Under the pieces are notes generated by a model that was not told where the DNA came from, did not search any database, and saw nothing but the letters and a program-made list of their open reading frames with translations. From contig JBEVWC010000003.1 of assembly GCA_040506775.1 (NCBI GenBank), positions 186,001-250,000 on the forward strand: 64,000 nucleotides of DNA, in the 5' to 3' direction. Numbering within the stretch: position 1 is the stretch's first letter; every line of letters starts with the position of its first letter. The translations under genes and the position numbers were made by a program. Below are positions 52,880-63,100 of this stretch, piece after piece. Source of the DNA: Thiodiazotropha sp040506775. Lineage in GTDB: Bacteria > Pseudomonadota > Gammaproteobacteria > Chromatiales > Chromatiaceae.

Positions 52880-53217
52880 GGTGGTGCTCCCCGGATTAAA
52901 TCAGCAGGAGCATACGGGCGCATCATGACAGCGGGTTTGCGGGACTATGAGCTTTGCATGTCCTGATCATGACCGTTCCATGAATCCGGCCTATGGAGGC
53001 AACCCATGTCCGCAGAGCGATCTCCGGATGGTCTGATCCGCTAAGGGTATATGTCTTGTGCGTCGAACGCGTCACAGTCGGAGGCCTGCTGCCGGCGCAT
53101 AAAAACGCAGACACCGGACTTACCTCCCCAAGCCGGGATATGCGATAATTTCGGCTTTTCTCGCCGCGCCGGACCCTCCGGCCGGTCCGGAACCCCAGCT
53201 TGCAAGTCGAAGCCCCT
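52880..53217. other. 338-bp divergent region with a mini-ORF
   Basis: Separates the leftward acyltransferase from metG. The only coding hint is a 12-codon frame at 53006-53044 (MSAERSPDGLIR) with a perfect GGAGG six bases before its ATG. No other gene or repeat was seen. Confidence 0.5.
53006..53044 (+). other. Possible 12-residue leader peptide upstream of metG
   Basis: ATG at 53006, stop TAA at 53042-53044, with GGAGG at 52995-52999. It encodes MSAERSPDGLIR. It may be a translated leader, or the remnant 5' end of a lost gene. It contains no internal methionine codon, which argues against classical methionine attenuation. Confidence 0.3.
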
Positions 53218-55266
53218 ATGAACAAAACCCCGCGTAAGATCCTGATCACCAGTGCCCTGCCCTATGCCAACGGACCGATCCACATCGGCCACCTGGTGGA
53301 GTACATCCAGACCGACATCTGGTCACGTTTCCAGAAGATGCGCGGGCACCAGTGTCTGTACGTCTGCGCCGACGACGCCCACGGCACACCGATCATGCTG
53401 CGCGCCCGCCAGGAGGGGATTGCCCCGGAGACCCTGATCGCCCGGGTCGCCGAGGAACACCAGGCCGATTTCGCCGGTTTCCGCATCGGTTTCGACAACT
53501 ATCATTCGACCCACTCGCCGGAGAACCAGGTGTGCGCGAACACCATCTACGAGCGCAACCGGGACGCCGGACACATCGCCAAGCGCACCATCACCCAGGC
53601 CTACGACCCGGTGGAGCAGATGTTCCTACCCGACCGCTTCATCAAGGGCACCTGCCCCAAGTGCGGCGCCGAGGATCAATACGGCGACAACTGCGAGGTG
53701 TGCGGCGCCAGCTACTCCCCGGCGGAACTGAAAAACCCGGTCTCCGCGGTATCCGGCGCGGTGCCGGAACAGCGTGAGTCGGATCACTACTTCTTCAAGC
53801 TGGCCGATTTCGAAACCATGCTCAAGGAGTGGACCGGGGGCGGTCACGTGCAGAGTGAGGTCTCCAACAAGCTGGGCGAATGGTTCGAGGCCGGGCTGCA
53901 GGAGTGGGACATCTCCCGGGACGCCCCCTACTTCGGCTTCGAGATTCCCGACCACCCGGGCAAGTATTTCTATGTCTGGCTCGACGCCCCGATCGGTTAC
54001 ATGGCCAGTTTCCGCAACCTGTGCGACAAGACCCAGGGACTCGACTTCGACGAGTACTGGTCCCCGCAGAGCCCGACGGAGCTGTACCATTTCATTGGTA
54101 AGGACATCATCTACTTCCACACCCTGTTCTGGCCGGCGATGCTGCATGGGGCAGGCTTTCGCACCCCCAACGCGGTGTTCGCCCACGGCTTTCTCACCGT
54201 GGACGGTTCCAAGATGTCCAAGTCCCGGGGCACCTTTATCAAGGCGCGTACCTACCTGGATCATCTGAACCCGGAGTACCTGCGCTACTATTTCGCCGCC
54301 AAGCTGGGCTCCGGCGTCGACGACATCGACCTCAACCTGGAGGACTTCGCCGCCCGGGTGAACAGCGATCTGGTAGGTAAGGTGGTGAATATCGCCAGTC
54401 GTTGCGCCGGGTTCATCAGCAAGCGTTTCGATGGACGCATGGCCGGGCAGGTCGCCGAACAGGCCCTGTTCGATGAGTTCGTAGCAGCCGGAGAGACCAT
54501 TGCCGGGCATTATGAAAACCGGGAGTACAGCCGCGCGGTACGTGAGATCATGGCCCTGGCCGACCGGGCCAACCAGTACATCGATGAGCGCAAACCCTGG
54601 GTAGTGGCCAAGCAGGATGGGCAGGACGACGAACTGCAGGCCATCTGCAGTGACGGCCTCAACCTGTTCCGTCTGCTGATCGGTTACCTGCGTCCCATCC
54701 TCCCCGGTACCGCCGAGATGGCGGAGCACTTCCTGCAGATTGAGCCTCTGACCTGGGAACAGCTGGCTACCCCGCTGACCAGTCACGGGATCGGCAAGTT
54801 CGTCCCCCTCATGACCCGGGTCGATCCCAAGCAGATCGAAGCGATGCTGGAGCATTCGAAAGAGGACCTGGCCGCCCAGGCGCCGGTCAAGGCGGCCAGT
54901 CCCGCCGGCGACTCGCCCCTGAGCAAAGACCCGGTCGCCGCCACCATCGAGTATGAGGATTTCGCCAAGCTGGATCTGCGCATCGCGCGCATCGCCAAGG
55001 CCGACCACGTGGAGGGCGCCGACAAGCTGTTGCAGTTGACCCTGGATCTGGGCGGTGAAACCCGCAATGTCTTCGCCGGGATCAAGTCAGCCTACTCTCC
55101 TGAGGATCTGGAGGGGAAACTCACCGTGATGGTCGCCAACCTGGCGCCGCGCAAGATGCGTTTCGGGGTCTCGGAAGGCATGGTGCTGGCCGCGGGACCG
55201 GGGGGCAAGGAGCTGTTCATTCTGAATCCCGATGAAGGGGCCCAGCCGGGCATGCGGGTCAAATAG
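53218..55266 (+). CDS. metG: Methionine-tRNA ligase
   Basis: 682-aa class I synthetase. The HIGH motif is at 22-25 (HIGH in GPIHIGHLVEY), zinc cysteines at C145, C148, C158 and C161, and KMSKS at 331-335. A C-terminal EMAP/tRNA-binding domain covers about 582-682 (FAKLDLRIARIAKADHVEGA), so it is the long dimeric form. The ATG at 53218 (MNKTPRKILIT) is preferred to the frame starting at 53200. Confidence 0.97.
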   Translation: MNKTPRKILITSALPYANGPIHIGHLVEYIQTDIWSRFQKMRGHQCLYVCADDAHGTPIMLRARQEGIAPETLIARVAEEHQADFAGFRIGFDNYHSTHSPENQVCANTIYERNRDAGHIAKRTITQAYDPVEQMFLPDRFIKGTCPKCGAEDQYGDNCEVCGASYSPAELKNPVSAVSGAVPEQRESDHYFFKLADFETMLKEWTGGGHVQSEVSNKLGEWFEAGLQEWDISRDAPYFGFEIPDHPGKYFYVWLDAPIGYMASFRNLCDKTQGLDFDEYWSPQSPTELYHFIGKDIIYFHTLFWPAMLHGAGFRTPNAVFAHGFLTVDGSKMSKSRGTFIKARTYLDHLNPEYLRYYFAAKLGSGVDDIDLNLEDFAARVNSDLVGKVVNIASRCAGFISKRFDGRMAGQVAEQALFDEFVAAGETIAGHYENREYSRAVREIMALADRANQYIDERKPWVVAKQDGQDDELQAICSDGLNLFRLLIGYLRPILPGTAEMAEHFLQIEPLTWEQLATPLTSHGIGKFVPLMTRVDPKQIEAMLEHSKEDLAAQAPVKAASPAGDSPLSKDPVAATIEYEDFAKLDLRIARIAKADHVEGADKLLQLTLDLGGETRNVFAGIKSAYSPEDLEGKLTVMVANLAPRKMRFGVSEGMVLAAGPGGKELFILNPDEGAQPGMRVK

Positions 55267-55370
55267 TCAACCGTTGCTCGGGATCTCTGATTCCCCTGCA
55301 TCCGAGAACGACCCGTGATTCAGCACAACAGGGCTTAGGGAGGTAAACGAGGCCACCCTGCCCTGACGAA

Positions 55371-55790
55371 TGGTTATCTTTTTCCCACGCTCTGCGTGGG
55401 AGTGCCTATTGATATCACGCTGTATTGCCCAAACCTGTCAGGCGTGTGCAAGCCCGGGTCTGTGTTCCCACTTGGAACGAGGAAGGACAAAGGATCTGCT
55501 TGCTCTGCATCGCTGTTCTCCCCTGACCTGATATCGCCGGTTTCGCCCTCCTGGGCGAGTCACTTTTCTTTTTCACCAAAAGAAACGGCGCCCGACTGTC
55601 CCGCCCCTACGGGGTCCACTGCGATGCTCGCAAAAACCGGCGGGACTGAAACTCGCTGCGCTCAGACAGCCCGCCCCGGAATTCCGGAGGGTTGTTCCCG
55701 GGTTCCGCTTCGCTGCACCCGGGCTACGGCGGGAATCTCAAGAGGAGCGAACATCACCCTGTAGCCCGGGTGAAACGAAGTGGAACCCGG
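55371..55790. repeat. Composite repeat module, copy 2
   Basis: Same order of parts as 7645-8001: REP palindrome (55378-55404), spacer with ATTGCCCAAACCTGTCAGGC, a degraded inverted REP (55462-55481, hairpin centre deleted), an extra 90 bp, the conserved GCTCGCAAAAACCGGCGGGA block, then the facing CCCGGGTTCC hairpins (55696-55790). Confidence 0.85.
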
Positions 55791-55842
55791 GATCCATCAG
55801 AATCCATAACAGTTGGGAACACCACAGACCTCACCAAGCAAA

Positions 55843-55881
55843 CCCCCTCTCCCCTCGTGGGAGAGGGCCGGGGAGAGGGGG
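55843..55881. repeat. CCCCTCTCCC-type palindromic repeat
   Basis: CCCCCTCTCCCCTCGTGGGA continuing GAGGGCCGGGGAGAGGGG. Same family as the hairpins at 50626-50650 and 50982-51020. Confidence 0.8.
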
Positions 55882-56094
55882 TAATGCCAATGAGCGCTTC
55901 GCAGCGCCCACGCGCAAACCGCAACTCAAGGACGTCATGGCTGCAGCCCGGCACAACTCGGCAGACCAACCCGAATCAGGGCACGCCCACGTACTCATCG
56001 ATGGCATGTGAACTAATACCATCCAGGAGACTGTCCGCCACATAGGTGCTATATATCATTCATACGTTACTGCAAAACAGTGAATCCACCACGT

Positions 56095-57210
56095 ATGAAT
56101 CCGGGCACCCACACATCGGACATCAAGCCCAATACGCCCCTGCTCGCGCTGCTGTCAGGCCTGGCGATCATGATCGGCGCCACCCCCTACCTGTTCTATA
56201 TCAGGCAACTCTGGCTACTGCCGCTGCTTGCCCTGGTTGCGATCGCCACGATGTGGATCAGCGCTCGAAAATTCCGCACCCATGCCACCTTTGAACCGAC
56301 CGCGGGCGAGTGGATCTCCGCAGGATGGGGCTTTGTCGGCTACGCATCGATGCAAAGCCTGAACCTCATCTACTACGGCATCGCCTATTGGATCGTCAAA
56401 GGGGTCATCTATGTCAGCGGATTGATGGACATCCCGATCGATCCCTCCTGGGCCCACAGTGTTGGTCTGTGGGTTTCCCTGCTGTTCGCACTCGGACTCT
56501 ATGTGGCCGTGCTCGAACTGTCGACCAAACTGCCCCAGCGACTCTACCCGCGACTGGCCGGTGTACGCTCCCCCTACTACGCGCTCTGGTTTCGCTACAA
56601 ACTGTGGATCCTGCTCGCCGTCGTGACCGGTCTCAGCGGTCTGGCGCTGATGGTGATCCTTGGGCTTCATCAATGGTATTGGGTGCTGGGTGGCTGGGCA
56701 CTGGTCTTCTATACCAGTTTTCCGATCGCCAGCATGGGCGAAGAACGGGAGCAGTTGCGAGCGAAGGGACTCAAGGCCGCCAGAAAACTGCTTGAAGCCT
56801 CCGGCTGGTCGTTGTCAACCCTGTCCCCCACTGGGGATCCGCAGATCGATCCGTTCCTGGAGGAGGTGGACTATCTGGCACGCCGGGAGACTGAGCGTTT
56901 GCTGATTGGGGTGGTCGCGGCAGAAGTGGATTGGACCGCCGCCGCCAGTCTGCAGATGGCCGCCCGGGTTCTGCAGGGCAGAATACCCGGGGAGGAGGAC
57001 GAGCCCGCCAGGATGCATCCGCTGCTGTTCCTGACCAGTGAGACGGTGGATGACAGTGTGCAGCTTTTCGCCGAGCGGGAGGACCTGGTGGCCGTGCACT
57101 TACCCAAGAGCAAGGTCAAAGAGGTGCTGCAAGCGGCGGCTGATCCTGCCGCCCTCAAAGATCTGGCGGACTCATTGATTCCCTATGGAGAGAACACCCA
57201 TGGGGATTAG
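56095..57210 (+). CDS. Multispanning membrane protein coupled to a DUF4062/TIR-like gene
   Basis: 371 aa, family not recognised. About five to six membrane helices occupy residues 18-220 (PLLALLSGLAIMIGATPYLF; LWLLPLLALVAIATMW; VGLWVSLLFALGLYVAVLEL; ILLAVVTGLSGLALMVILGL; WVLGGWALVFYTSF). The C-terminal 145 residues are soluble, helical and charged (EEREQLRAKGLKAARKLLEA, EEVDYLARRETERLLIGVVA). Start is uncertain: ATG at 56095 or GTG at 56080, neither with a good Shine-Dalgarno. The last 11 bp overlap the next gene, so the two act together. The layout, an anchor with a cytosolic tail beside a signalling-type partner, resembles two-gene sensing or defence units. Confidence 0.72.
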   Translation: MNPGTHTSDIKPNTPLLALLSGLAIMIGATPYLFYIRQLWLLPLLALVAIATMWISARKFRTHATFEPTAGEWISAGWGFVGYASMQSLNLIYYGIAYWIVKGVIYVSGLMDIPIDPSWAHSVGLWVSLLFALGLYVAVLELSTKLPQRLYPRLAGVRSPYYALWFRYKLWILLAVVTGLSGLALMVILGLHQWYWVLGGWALVFYTSFPIASMGEEREQLRAKGLKAARKLLEASGWSLSTLSPTGDPQIDPFLEEVDYLARRETERLLIGVVAAEVDWTAAASLQMAARVLQGRIPGEEDEPARMHPLLFLTSETVDDSVQLFAEREDLVAVHLPKSKVKEVLQAAADPAALKDLADSLIPYGENTHGD

Positions 57211-58249
57211 CATCGAAACCCTCACCCTGGGCGCATCCCCCGCAGAGATCCGCGAGATCAAGCCGGACATGGCGCTGCGCGACATGCGGGTACACAGCAA
57301 GCGCGCGCTGCTCGAGACACTGCTGCAGAAGCTGGACGGCAGCCTGCTCGATGATGAATTGGGTGACCTGTTTGACAGGCAGGTCAAACGTCAGATCACC
57401 CGTATCCGCTACAACGGGGGTGAGCTGCTGTTGCTGGAAGTCGAGCGATGGATTCTCAGCGACGGCGAAAAGGCCCGCGCATTGGGCAATCTCGCTTACA
57501 GTTTTTCCAAACAGGGAACCCTGCGTTTCCTCTCCCCGGAACTGGACGTACCCTGCCCGGCCGTGGGACGGCTGTTTGAGATCTGGCAGGAGCAGTTTCA
57601 GATCGACGCGAAGCTGATCCCCTGGTCCTACCTCGGTTACCTGGAATCCGGACAGACCACCCTCGAAGAGGTGTTGGGGATCAGTGCGGCCAGCGACAGC
57701 CAAGCGGTAAAACCCGATCAACCGGGCACTTCTGAAACCCGGGATCCGGCGGGTATCAAGACCGTACGGATTTTTCTCGCCTCTTCAGCTGAGCTTCGCG
57801 AGGACCGTGACGCCTTTGATCTCTACTTTCGCCAACAGAACGACCAACTGCGCAAGCAGGGGCTCTATCTCGAGATCATTCGCTGGGAAAATTTCCTCGA
57901 CGCCATGTCGAGCACGCGTCTGCAGGATGAATACAACAAGGCCATTCAGAGCTGCGACATCTTTGTCAGTCTGTTTATGACCAAGACCGGAAAATACACC
58001 GAGGAGGAGTTCGACCTGGCCTTCAAAACCTTTAAAGCCACCGGTAAACCACTGGTTTACACCTACTTCAAGAAATCCACGGTTTCGACGAGCGCAAGTC
58101 ACCGGGAAGATCTGTTGTCCCTATGGGATTTTCAAAAAAAACTGGTTGAAAAACACCAGCATTTTTTCACAGAGTATGACTCTGTTGAGGGTCTGAAGAG
58201 ACAGTTCAAGGATCAACTGGAAAAGCTGCGGGCCGAGAACCGGCTTTGA
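57200..58249 (+). CDS. DUF4062/TIR-like domain protein
   Basis: 349 aa, soluble. Residues 1-160 form a novel-looking alpha/beta domain (LRDMRVHSKRALLETLLQKL, TRIRYNGGELLLLEVERWIL, LGNLAYSFSKQGTLRFLS). A linker (165-187) leads to a DUF4062-like domain of the TIR/flavodoxin fold at 188-292: VRIFLASSAELREDRDAFD, CDIFVSLFMTKTGKYTEEEF and TGKPLVYTYFK. DUF4062 and TIR domains often act as signalling or effector parts in anti-phage and NTPase systems. The ATG at 57200 has GGAG nine bases upstream, overlaps the membrane-protein stop and is preferred to 57185. Specific function unknown. Confidence 0.78.
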   Translation: MGISIETLTLGASPAEIREIKPDMALRDMRVHSKRALLETLLQKLDGSLLDDELGDLFDRQVKRQITRIRYNGGELLLLEVERWILSDGEKARALGNLAYSFSKQGTLRFLSPELDVPCPAVGRLFEIWQEQFQIDAKLIPWSYLGYLESGQTTLEEVLGISAASDSQAVKPDQPGTSETRDPAGIKTVRIFLASSAELREDRDAFDLYFRQQNDQLRKQGLYLEIIRWENFLDAMSSTRLQDEYNKAIQSCDIFVSLFMTKTGKYTEEEFDLAFKTFKATGKPLVYTYFKKSTVSTSASHREDLLSLWDFQKKLVEKHQHFFTEYDSVEGLKRQFKDQLEKLRAENRL

Positions 58250-58251
58250 GG

Positions 58252-59193
58252 TCAGGCGCGGGCAAAACGACGCCGATAGGCCGCGGGCGTCAGCCCGGTC
58301 ACCTTGATGAAGGTTTTGCGGCAGGCGCTCGCATCCCGGTAGCCCACCGACGAGGCAATCGACTCAAAGCTGTTGCGGGTCTCCTCCAGCAGGTCACACA
58401 CCCTGTCGACCCGCAGGCGCTGCAGATATTCGTTGGGCCGAACCCCCGTCGCCCTGACGAATCGGCGCAGCAACGTTCGCTCCGTGAGATGCACTGCCCT
58501 GGCAAGCACCGCTACCGGGACAGCGTCCGTATAACCCGCATGCAGCAGTTGCTGCGCTTTGAGAATCTGCGCATCGCCGTGGTCACGACTGGGTTGGAAA
58601 CGTCGGTAGTAACGCTGTTCCCGTCCAGCGGTGTCGATCACCAGCAACCGCCCGAGTTCCCGCACCACCCCCGGGCCGGCATAGCGGGCCACCAGTTCCA
58701 GTCCCAGATCGATCCAGGCCATCAGTCCACCTGCCGTGATGATGTCACGATCACCGATCAGCATCTGATCCGACTTCAGATCGATCGCGGGATAGCGCCG
58801 TTGCAACCGCTCACCCAGCATCCAATGGGTGGTTACCGGGCGAGCATCGAGCAGACCCGTAGCCGCCAGGATAAACGCCCCTGCACAGACGGAGCCGAGC
58901 AGAGCGCCGCAGGCGTGCTGATTGCGCAACCAGGCCACCAGTTTCGGATCCACGGGACGCTCAGGGGCATCGTCAAGAGAGGGTGGCAGTAACACGGCCG
59001 CAAAACTTTGATCATCCAGTCCCTCTTCGACCAGGTATCCGATGTCGCACAGGGTAATCGAGAAGCGGTGATCGATATTCGATTCGTGACAAATTTTGTT
59101 GGCCAGAACGAACATTTCGTTCAAGCCATGAACCGCCGTCTGCATCGCGTTGGCGGATGTGAGGATGGCTATCGGTGTGATTTGTAACGGCAT
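58252..59193 (-). CDS. GlxA-type AraC-family regulator
   Basis: 313 aa. The N-terminal DJ-1/PfpI-like domain (VCAGAFILAATGLLDARPVT near residue 105, with the conserved nucleophile-elbow cysteine) is followed by two AraC helix-turn-helix motifs (VAVLARAVHLTERTLLRRF and ESIASSVGYRDASACRKTF). GlxA-like proteins are transcription factors whose DJ-1 domain senses small metabolites. The ATG at 59193 is chosen, since the frame continuing to 59433 crosses the divergent HD gene. It shares a 71-bp promoter region with the HD gene, its likely target. Confidence 0.88.
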   Translation of the reverse strand: MPLQITPIAILTSANAMQTAVHGLNEMFVLANKICHESNIDHRFSITLCDIGYLVEEGLDDQSFAAVLLPPSLDDAPERPVDPKLVAWLRNQHACGALLGSVCAGAFILAATGLLDARPVTTHWMLGERLQRRYPAIDLKSDQMLIGDRDIITAGGLMAWIDLGLELVARYAGPGVVRELGRLLVIDTAGREQRYYRRFQPSRDHGDAQILKAQQLLHAGYTDAVPVAVLARAVHLTERTLLRRFVRATGVRPNEYLQRLRVDRVCDLLEETRNSFESIASSVGYRDASACRKTFIKVTGLTPAAYRRRFARA

Positions 59194-59264
59194 ATGTCGT
59201 TTTTTGCCATAAATTTGTCGTAAAAGACAATAGCCACAGATCCAGCGCTCCTCATAATGGGGGG

Positions 59265-59825
59265 ATGACCCACCTTTTGAGCAGCCCCATGATTGAAAAC
59301 AACATCGAACACCTGGAAGAGATCCTGAGCCAATCGCAGGAGACCATCGGCGCCGACTATGCCGGCTACCGCAATCATGTCTACCGCATGCTGCACTTCT
59401 GCTTCTACCTCGGCCATCCGGACCCAGTGGCAAGACAAAAACTGATCATCGCCGGGGCCTTTCATGATATTGGAATCTGGACGGCGGGCACCCTGGATTA
59501 CCTGGATCCATCGGTTGCAGCCGCACAGGAATATCTCAGGCAACAGGCTCTGGACGCATGGGCAGAAGAGATCAGTCTCATGATCGAAATGCATCACAAG
59601 ATCATGCCATTCAAAACGCCCGACCTGCCGCTTGTGGAGCTTTTTCGTCAAGGGGATCTGGTTGACTTCTCACTCGGCATGGTGAAGTTCGGTATCCCCA
59701 AAGAATATATTGCCGAGGTAAAACGAAGCTTTCCCAACCAGGGCTTTCACAAACGCCTCAAAGCCCTTGCCTGGTCGAGATTCAAATCTCATCCGGCCAA
59801 TCCCTTGCCGATGATGAGATGGTAA
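59265..59825 (+). CDS. HD-domain protein (predicted phosphohydrolase)
   Basis: 186 aa. The HD signature is present: NHVYRMLHF, AGAFHDIGIW with the His-Asp pair, MIEMHHKI and an Asp in RQGDLVDFS. Such proteins hydrolyse phosphate esters of nucleotides or metabolites; the substrate is unknown. The ATG at 59265 follows GGGGG, and an alternative ATG lies at 59289. It is divergent from the GlxA-type regulator with only 71 bp between them. Confidence 0.85.
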   Translation: MTHLLSSPMIENNIEHLEEILSQSQETIGADYAGYRNHVYRMLHFCFYLGHPDPVARQKLIIAGAFHDIGIWTAGTLDYLDPSVAAAQEYLRQQALDAWAEEISLMIEMHHKIMPFKTPDLPLVELFRQGDLVDFSLGMVKFGIPKEYIAEVKRSFPNQGFHKRLKALAWSRFKSHPANPLPMMRW

Positions 59826-60102
59826 TGGAGAAACGGCCGCAGCTTCGTTGAACCCATGGGGCCGCAATCAGGTGTTTGCTCTGCCGCACAGAGCGGCCAA
59901 GACTGTGACCATGGTTTACTATTAACCCGGCACCTAAACATGCCTTGTTCAGGGCTATAAGCACGCCCTTGATCAAGGCGTGACTCGCAGGCAATGGCCG
60001 TCCCCTTGTCAAGAGTCGCAACGCAGAGCAAGGGCTTGCTTGTAGCCCCTATCAATATAATTCTAAGGACCGGCCGAAGCGTGCCGCCAGGGCCGATTAA
60101 GA

Positions 60103-63100
60103 CTAATGCATTTTGCCCGAGAGCGTATCGCACTCCAGGTAGGCACTTCCCTTGGAGCGTTCACTGACATGATGCTGGAGTGCCGACAAACGTTGTGCAA
60201 CTTCCCGATGCAAGGCTTGCAGTGTTCCAATACCCAAAGACGCCTCCTGAGCGCGTCCTGCAGCCACGAGTTCAAGCAGATGTTTGGCAAATTGATGGAT
60301 GCGCTCATGTACCTGCCCGAGTTCCGCATAACCCGGTAGATCACCATAGCGGATATATCCTTCATCCCAGTACCATCGGCCAAAATCACAGTTACGCGCA
60401 TCGAGTTCCGGTGGTTTCACGATCCCGTTACTGGAGTGTACCGCGGCCACCAGATCATTGACCCAGCGGCGTTGGGTCATCTCCGCAGTAAGCAAGGGCA
60501 AATCCTCACGCAGCCAGATGTCGTTCGCCGCTTTGCGCCAGGATGCGAACGGCTTGTATCCACGACTCCAGGCAGGCAACTGCTCTGCCGGCATGGGTCG
60601 GGCAATACCGTATCCCTGTCCCAGCTCGCATCCCAGACGTAACAACATGACACCATGATCCTCACTTTCGATACCCTCCGCGATGACCTTACGATGGAAG
60701 GCCTGACAGAGCACGATGATGCCGTCAATGATCGCCAGATCTTCCACATCCTCGAGAATATCGCGCACAAAGCTCTGATCGATCTTGAGGGTGTCAGCCG
60801 GCAGTTGTTTCAAGAATGTCAGTGAAGAATAACCGGTACCGAAATCGTCCAGCGAGACTGTAACACCCAGAGCCTGGCATTCATGAATCACACGGGAGAT
60901 CAGCGCAATGTCCTCAAGCGCAGAGGTCTCGAGCACCTCGAGCTCCAGATGATACGGACTGACCTCTGGATGGAGCGCCAGCAGACCAGAGAGGCGCCGC
61001 GAGAAATCAGGTTGCTGGAAATGACGTCCTGAGATATTCACGCTGATGCTGGTTTCAAAGCCCTGTTGACGCCAGACCGAAAGCTGTGTGAGTGCCTGTC
61101 CGATCACCCATTCTCCCAGAGGTACGACGAAATCACCGGCTTCAATCGTCGGCAGAAACTCCGCCGGTGGTAGGAGTCCGTGCTCAGGGTGCTGCCAACG
61201 GATCAGCGCCTCGGCGCCAATCATGCGTCCGGTGCGCATATCCACCTTGGGCTGATAGTGGAGTACAAATTCGCCCTTGTGCAATGCGGTTTCGATTCGT
61301 ACCAATGCCTCTCGATGCGCCTTGGCCTCGCGATCCCGTTCGATATCAAACAAATGAAAGCGATTTCGCCCTTCATCCTTGGCCCGGTACATGGCTTGAT
61401 CCGCATGGCGTAACAGAGTGTCCGGATCTCCATTGTCATAGGGGTAGAGTGATACTCCGATACTCGCAGAAATTAGAATCGTGCGTCCATCGACCCGGTA
61501 GCTGGCGTACATGGTCTCGAGTAAACGGGTCAATCCCTGTTCGCATTCCTCAATGGATTGAAGGTTGGTGAGCAGCAAGACAAATTCGTCACCACCCAGG
61601 CGTGCAACCGTATCGCTGTCACGCATGTGGCTGTTGAGTCTTTTTGTAACCTCCTTGAGTAACTTGTCACCAATCTCATGACCGTAGTTGTCATTTACTG
61701 GCTTGAAGTCATCCAGATCCAGATAGCAGATCGCCAGCAATTGTCCGCTGCGTCGGGTTTGCGCCATAGACTGCCGCATGCGGTCCGCCAGAAGCACCCG
61801 GTTCGGCAACTGGGTCAAGGCATCGTAGTGCGCCATGCGTTGCAGTTTTGACTGCTGATCCTTCAGCTTGGTGATGTCAGAAAAGATAGCGACATAATTG
61901 GACACCTTCCCGTAGCCGTCGTACACGGCGGAGATGGTCAGCAGTTCAGGATAGACTTCACCGCTCTTACGCCTGTTCCAGATTTCGCCATGCCAATACC
62001 CATTCTGTTTTAAAGCCTGCCACATATCCGAGTAGAATTGCGTATTGTGATGACCCGATCTCAACACCCGGGGCGTGACTCCAACAGCCTCATCAGGACC
62101 GTAGCCGGTCAGTTCACTAAAGGTCGGATTGACCCGCAGGATTCGCTCATCCGCATCTGTGATCACTATGCCCTCACGGGCGTGCTCGAAAACGCTGGCC
62201 GCCAGACGTAGCTGATCCTCGTACTGACGCCGCACAGTCACATCCTGATTGACCCCCACCAGCCTTATTGCCCGATTTTGCCCGTCCCGAATCACGGTGC
62301 CATGGGCCTCGATGGTGCGGATCTCAGCCGATCCGGTACGGATACGAAACTCCGTATTGAACTCTGCCTTCCCCTCGATTGCGCGTTGCAGCAGATCCTC
62401 GGTGGGTTGCAGATCCTCTTCGATCAGGCAGTGGCGCCAGGTCTCATAGGTGGCGCTGAAATCCGTTTCAGCCATACCATAGATCTGAAACATCCTTTTG
62501 TCCCAGATCAGTTCGTTACTCAAGATATTAAAGTCGTAGGTCCCGATACGCGCCGATTCCTGGGCCATGTCCAGTCGCTGCGTCAGGGCAATCATGTCGG
62601 CATTCATCGCCTGCGCCCTGGTCTCCACACGTTTTCGTTCGCCGACAATCGACCAGATGATGACGAACAGCAGCACATCGACCAGGGTTCCGCCGATGGC
62701 AATCATTTCGGGCTGGCTGCTCGACAGAGCTTCTTCGAAAGAGGGCCGACTATGGAAGCGCACCTGCCAGATCCGTCCCGGCAGATCCAACTGACTGGTG
62801 AGTTGCCGCTGTGCTTGCTCTGATGAGGTACCCGGATTGCTGTCATACAACAGTGTTTCCTGGCTCATCGCAGCCGACCCGTCATAGATTTCAAAACCCA
62901 CATCCGGAGTATCACTGCCCAGGATACCCCGCATCAGATCATTCATGCGGAACGCGCTGTAGACATAACTCATGAGCGCTTCCCTGCGTTGCTCGACGGT
63001 TTGCAATAGATGACCCGGCGCATAGACCGGCAGGTAGACGAGAAATCCAGCCTGTACATCTTCCTCCGTTTCCTGGACCAGGATCACACGCCCCGACACG

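Larger units (their letters stand above)
55267..56094. other. 828-bp repeat-rich intergenic region
   Basis: No credible gene. Holds copy 2 of the composite repeat (55371-55790) and a CCCCTCTCCC palindrome (55843-55881), then about 200 bp of unassigned sequence before the two-gene locus. Frames at 55396-56045 run through the repeats and are discarded. Confidence 0.75.

Noticed and set aside
53626..55008. 460-codon minus-strand frame opposite metG
   Set aside because: Covers metG motifs in antisense and has no start signal or family resemblance.
55396..56045. Short frames in the second repeat region
   Set aside because: They cross the same composite repeat and have no ribosome-binding site.
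50401..56094. CRISPR array among the short repeats of 50.4-56.1 kb
   Set aside because: Repeats are palindromic, of several families and irregularly spaced, with no constant repeat-spacer period and no cas gene.
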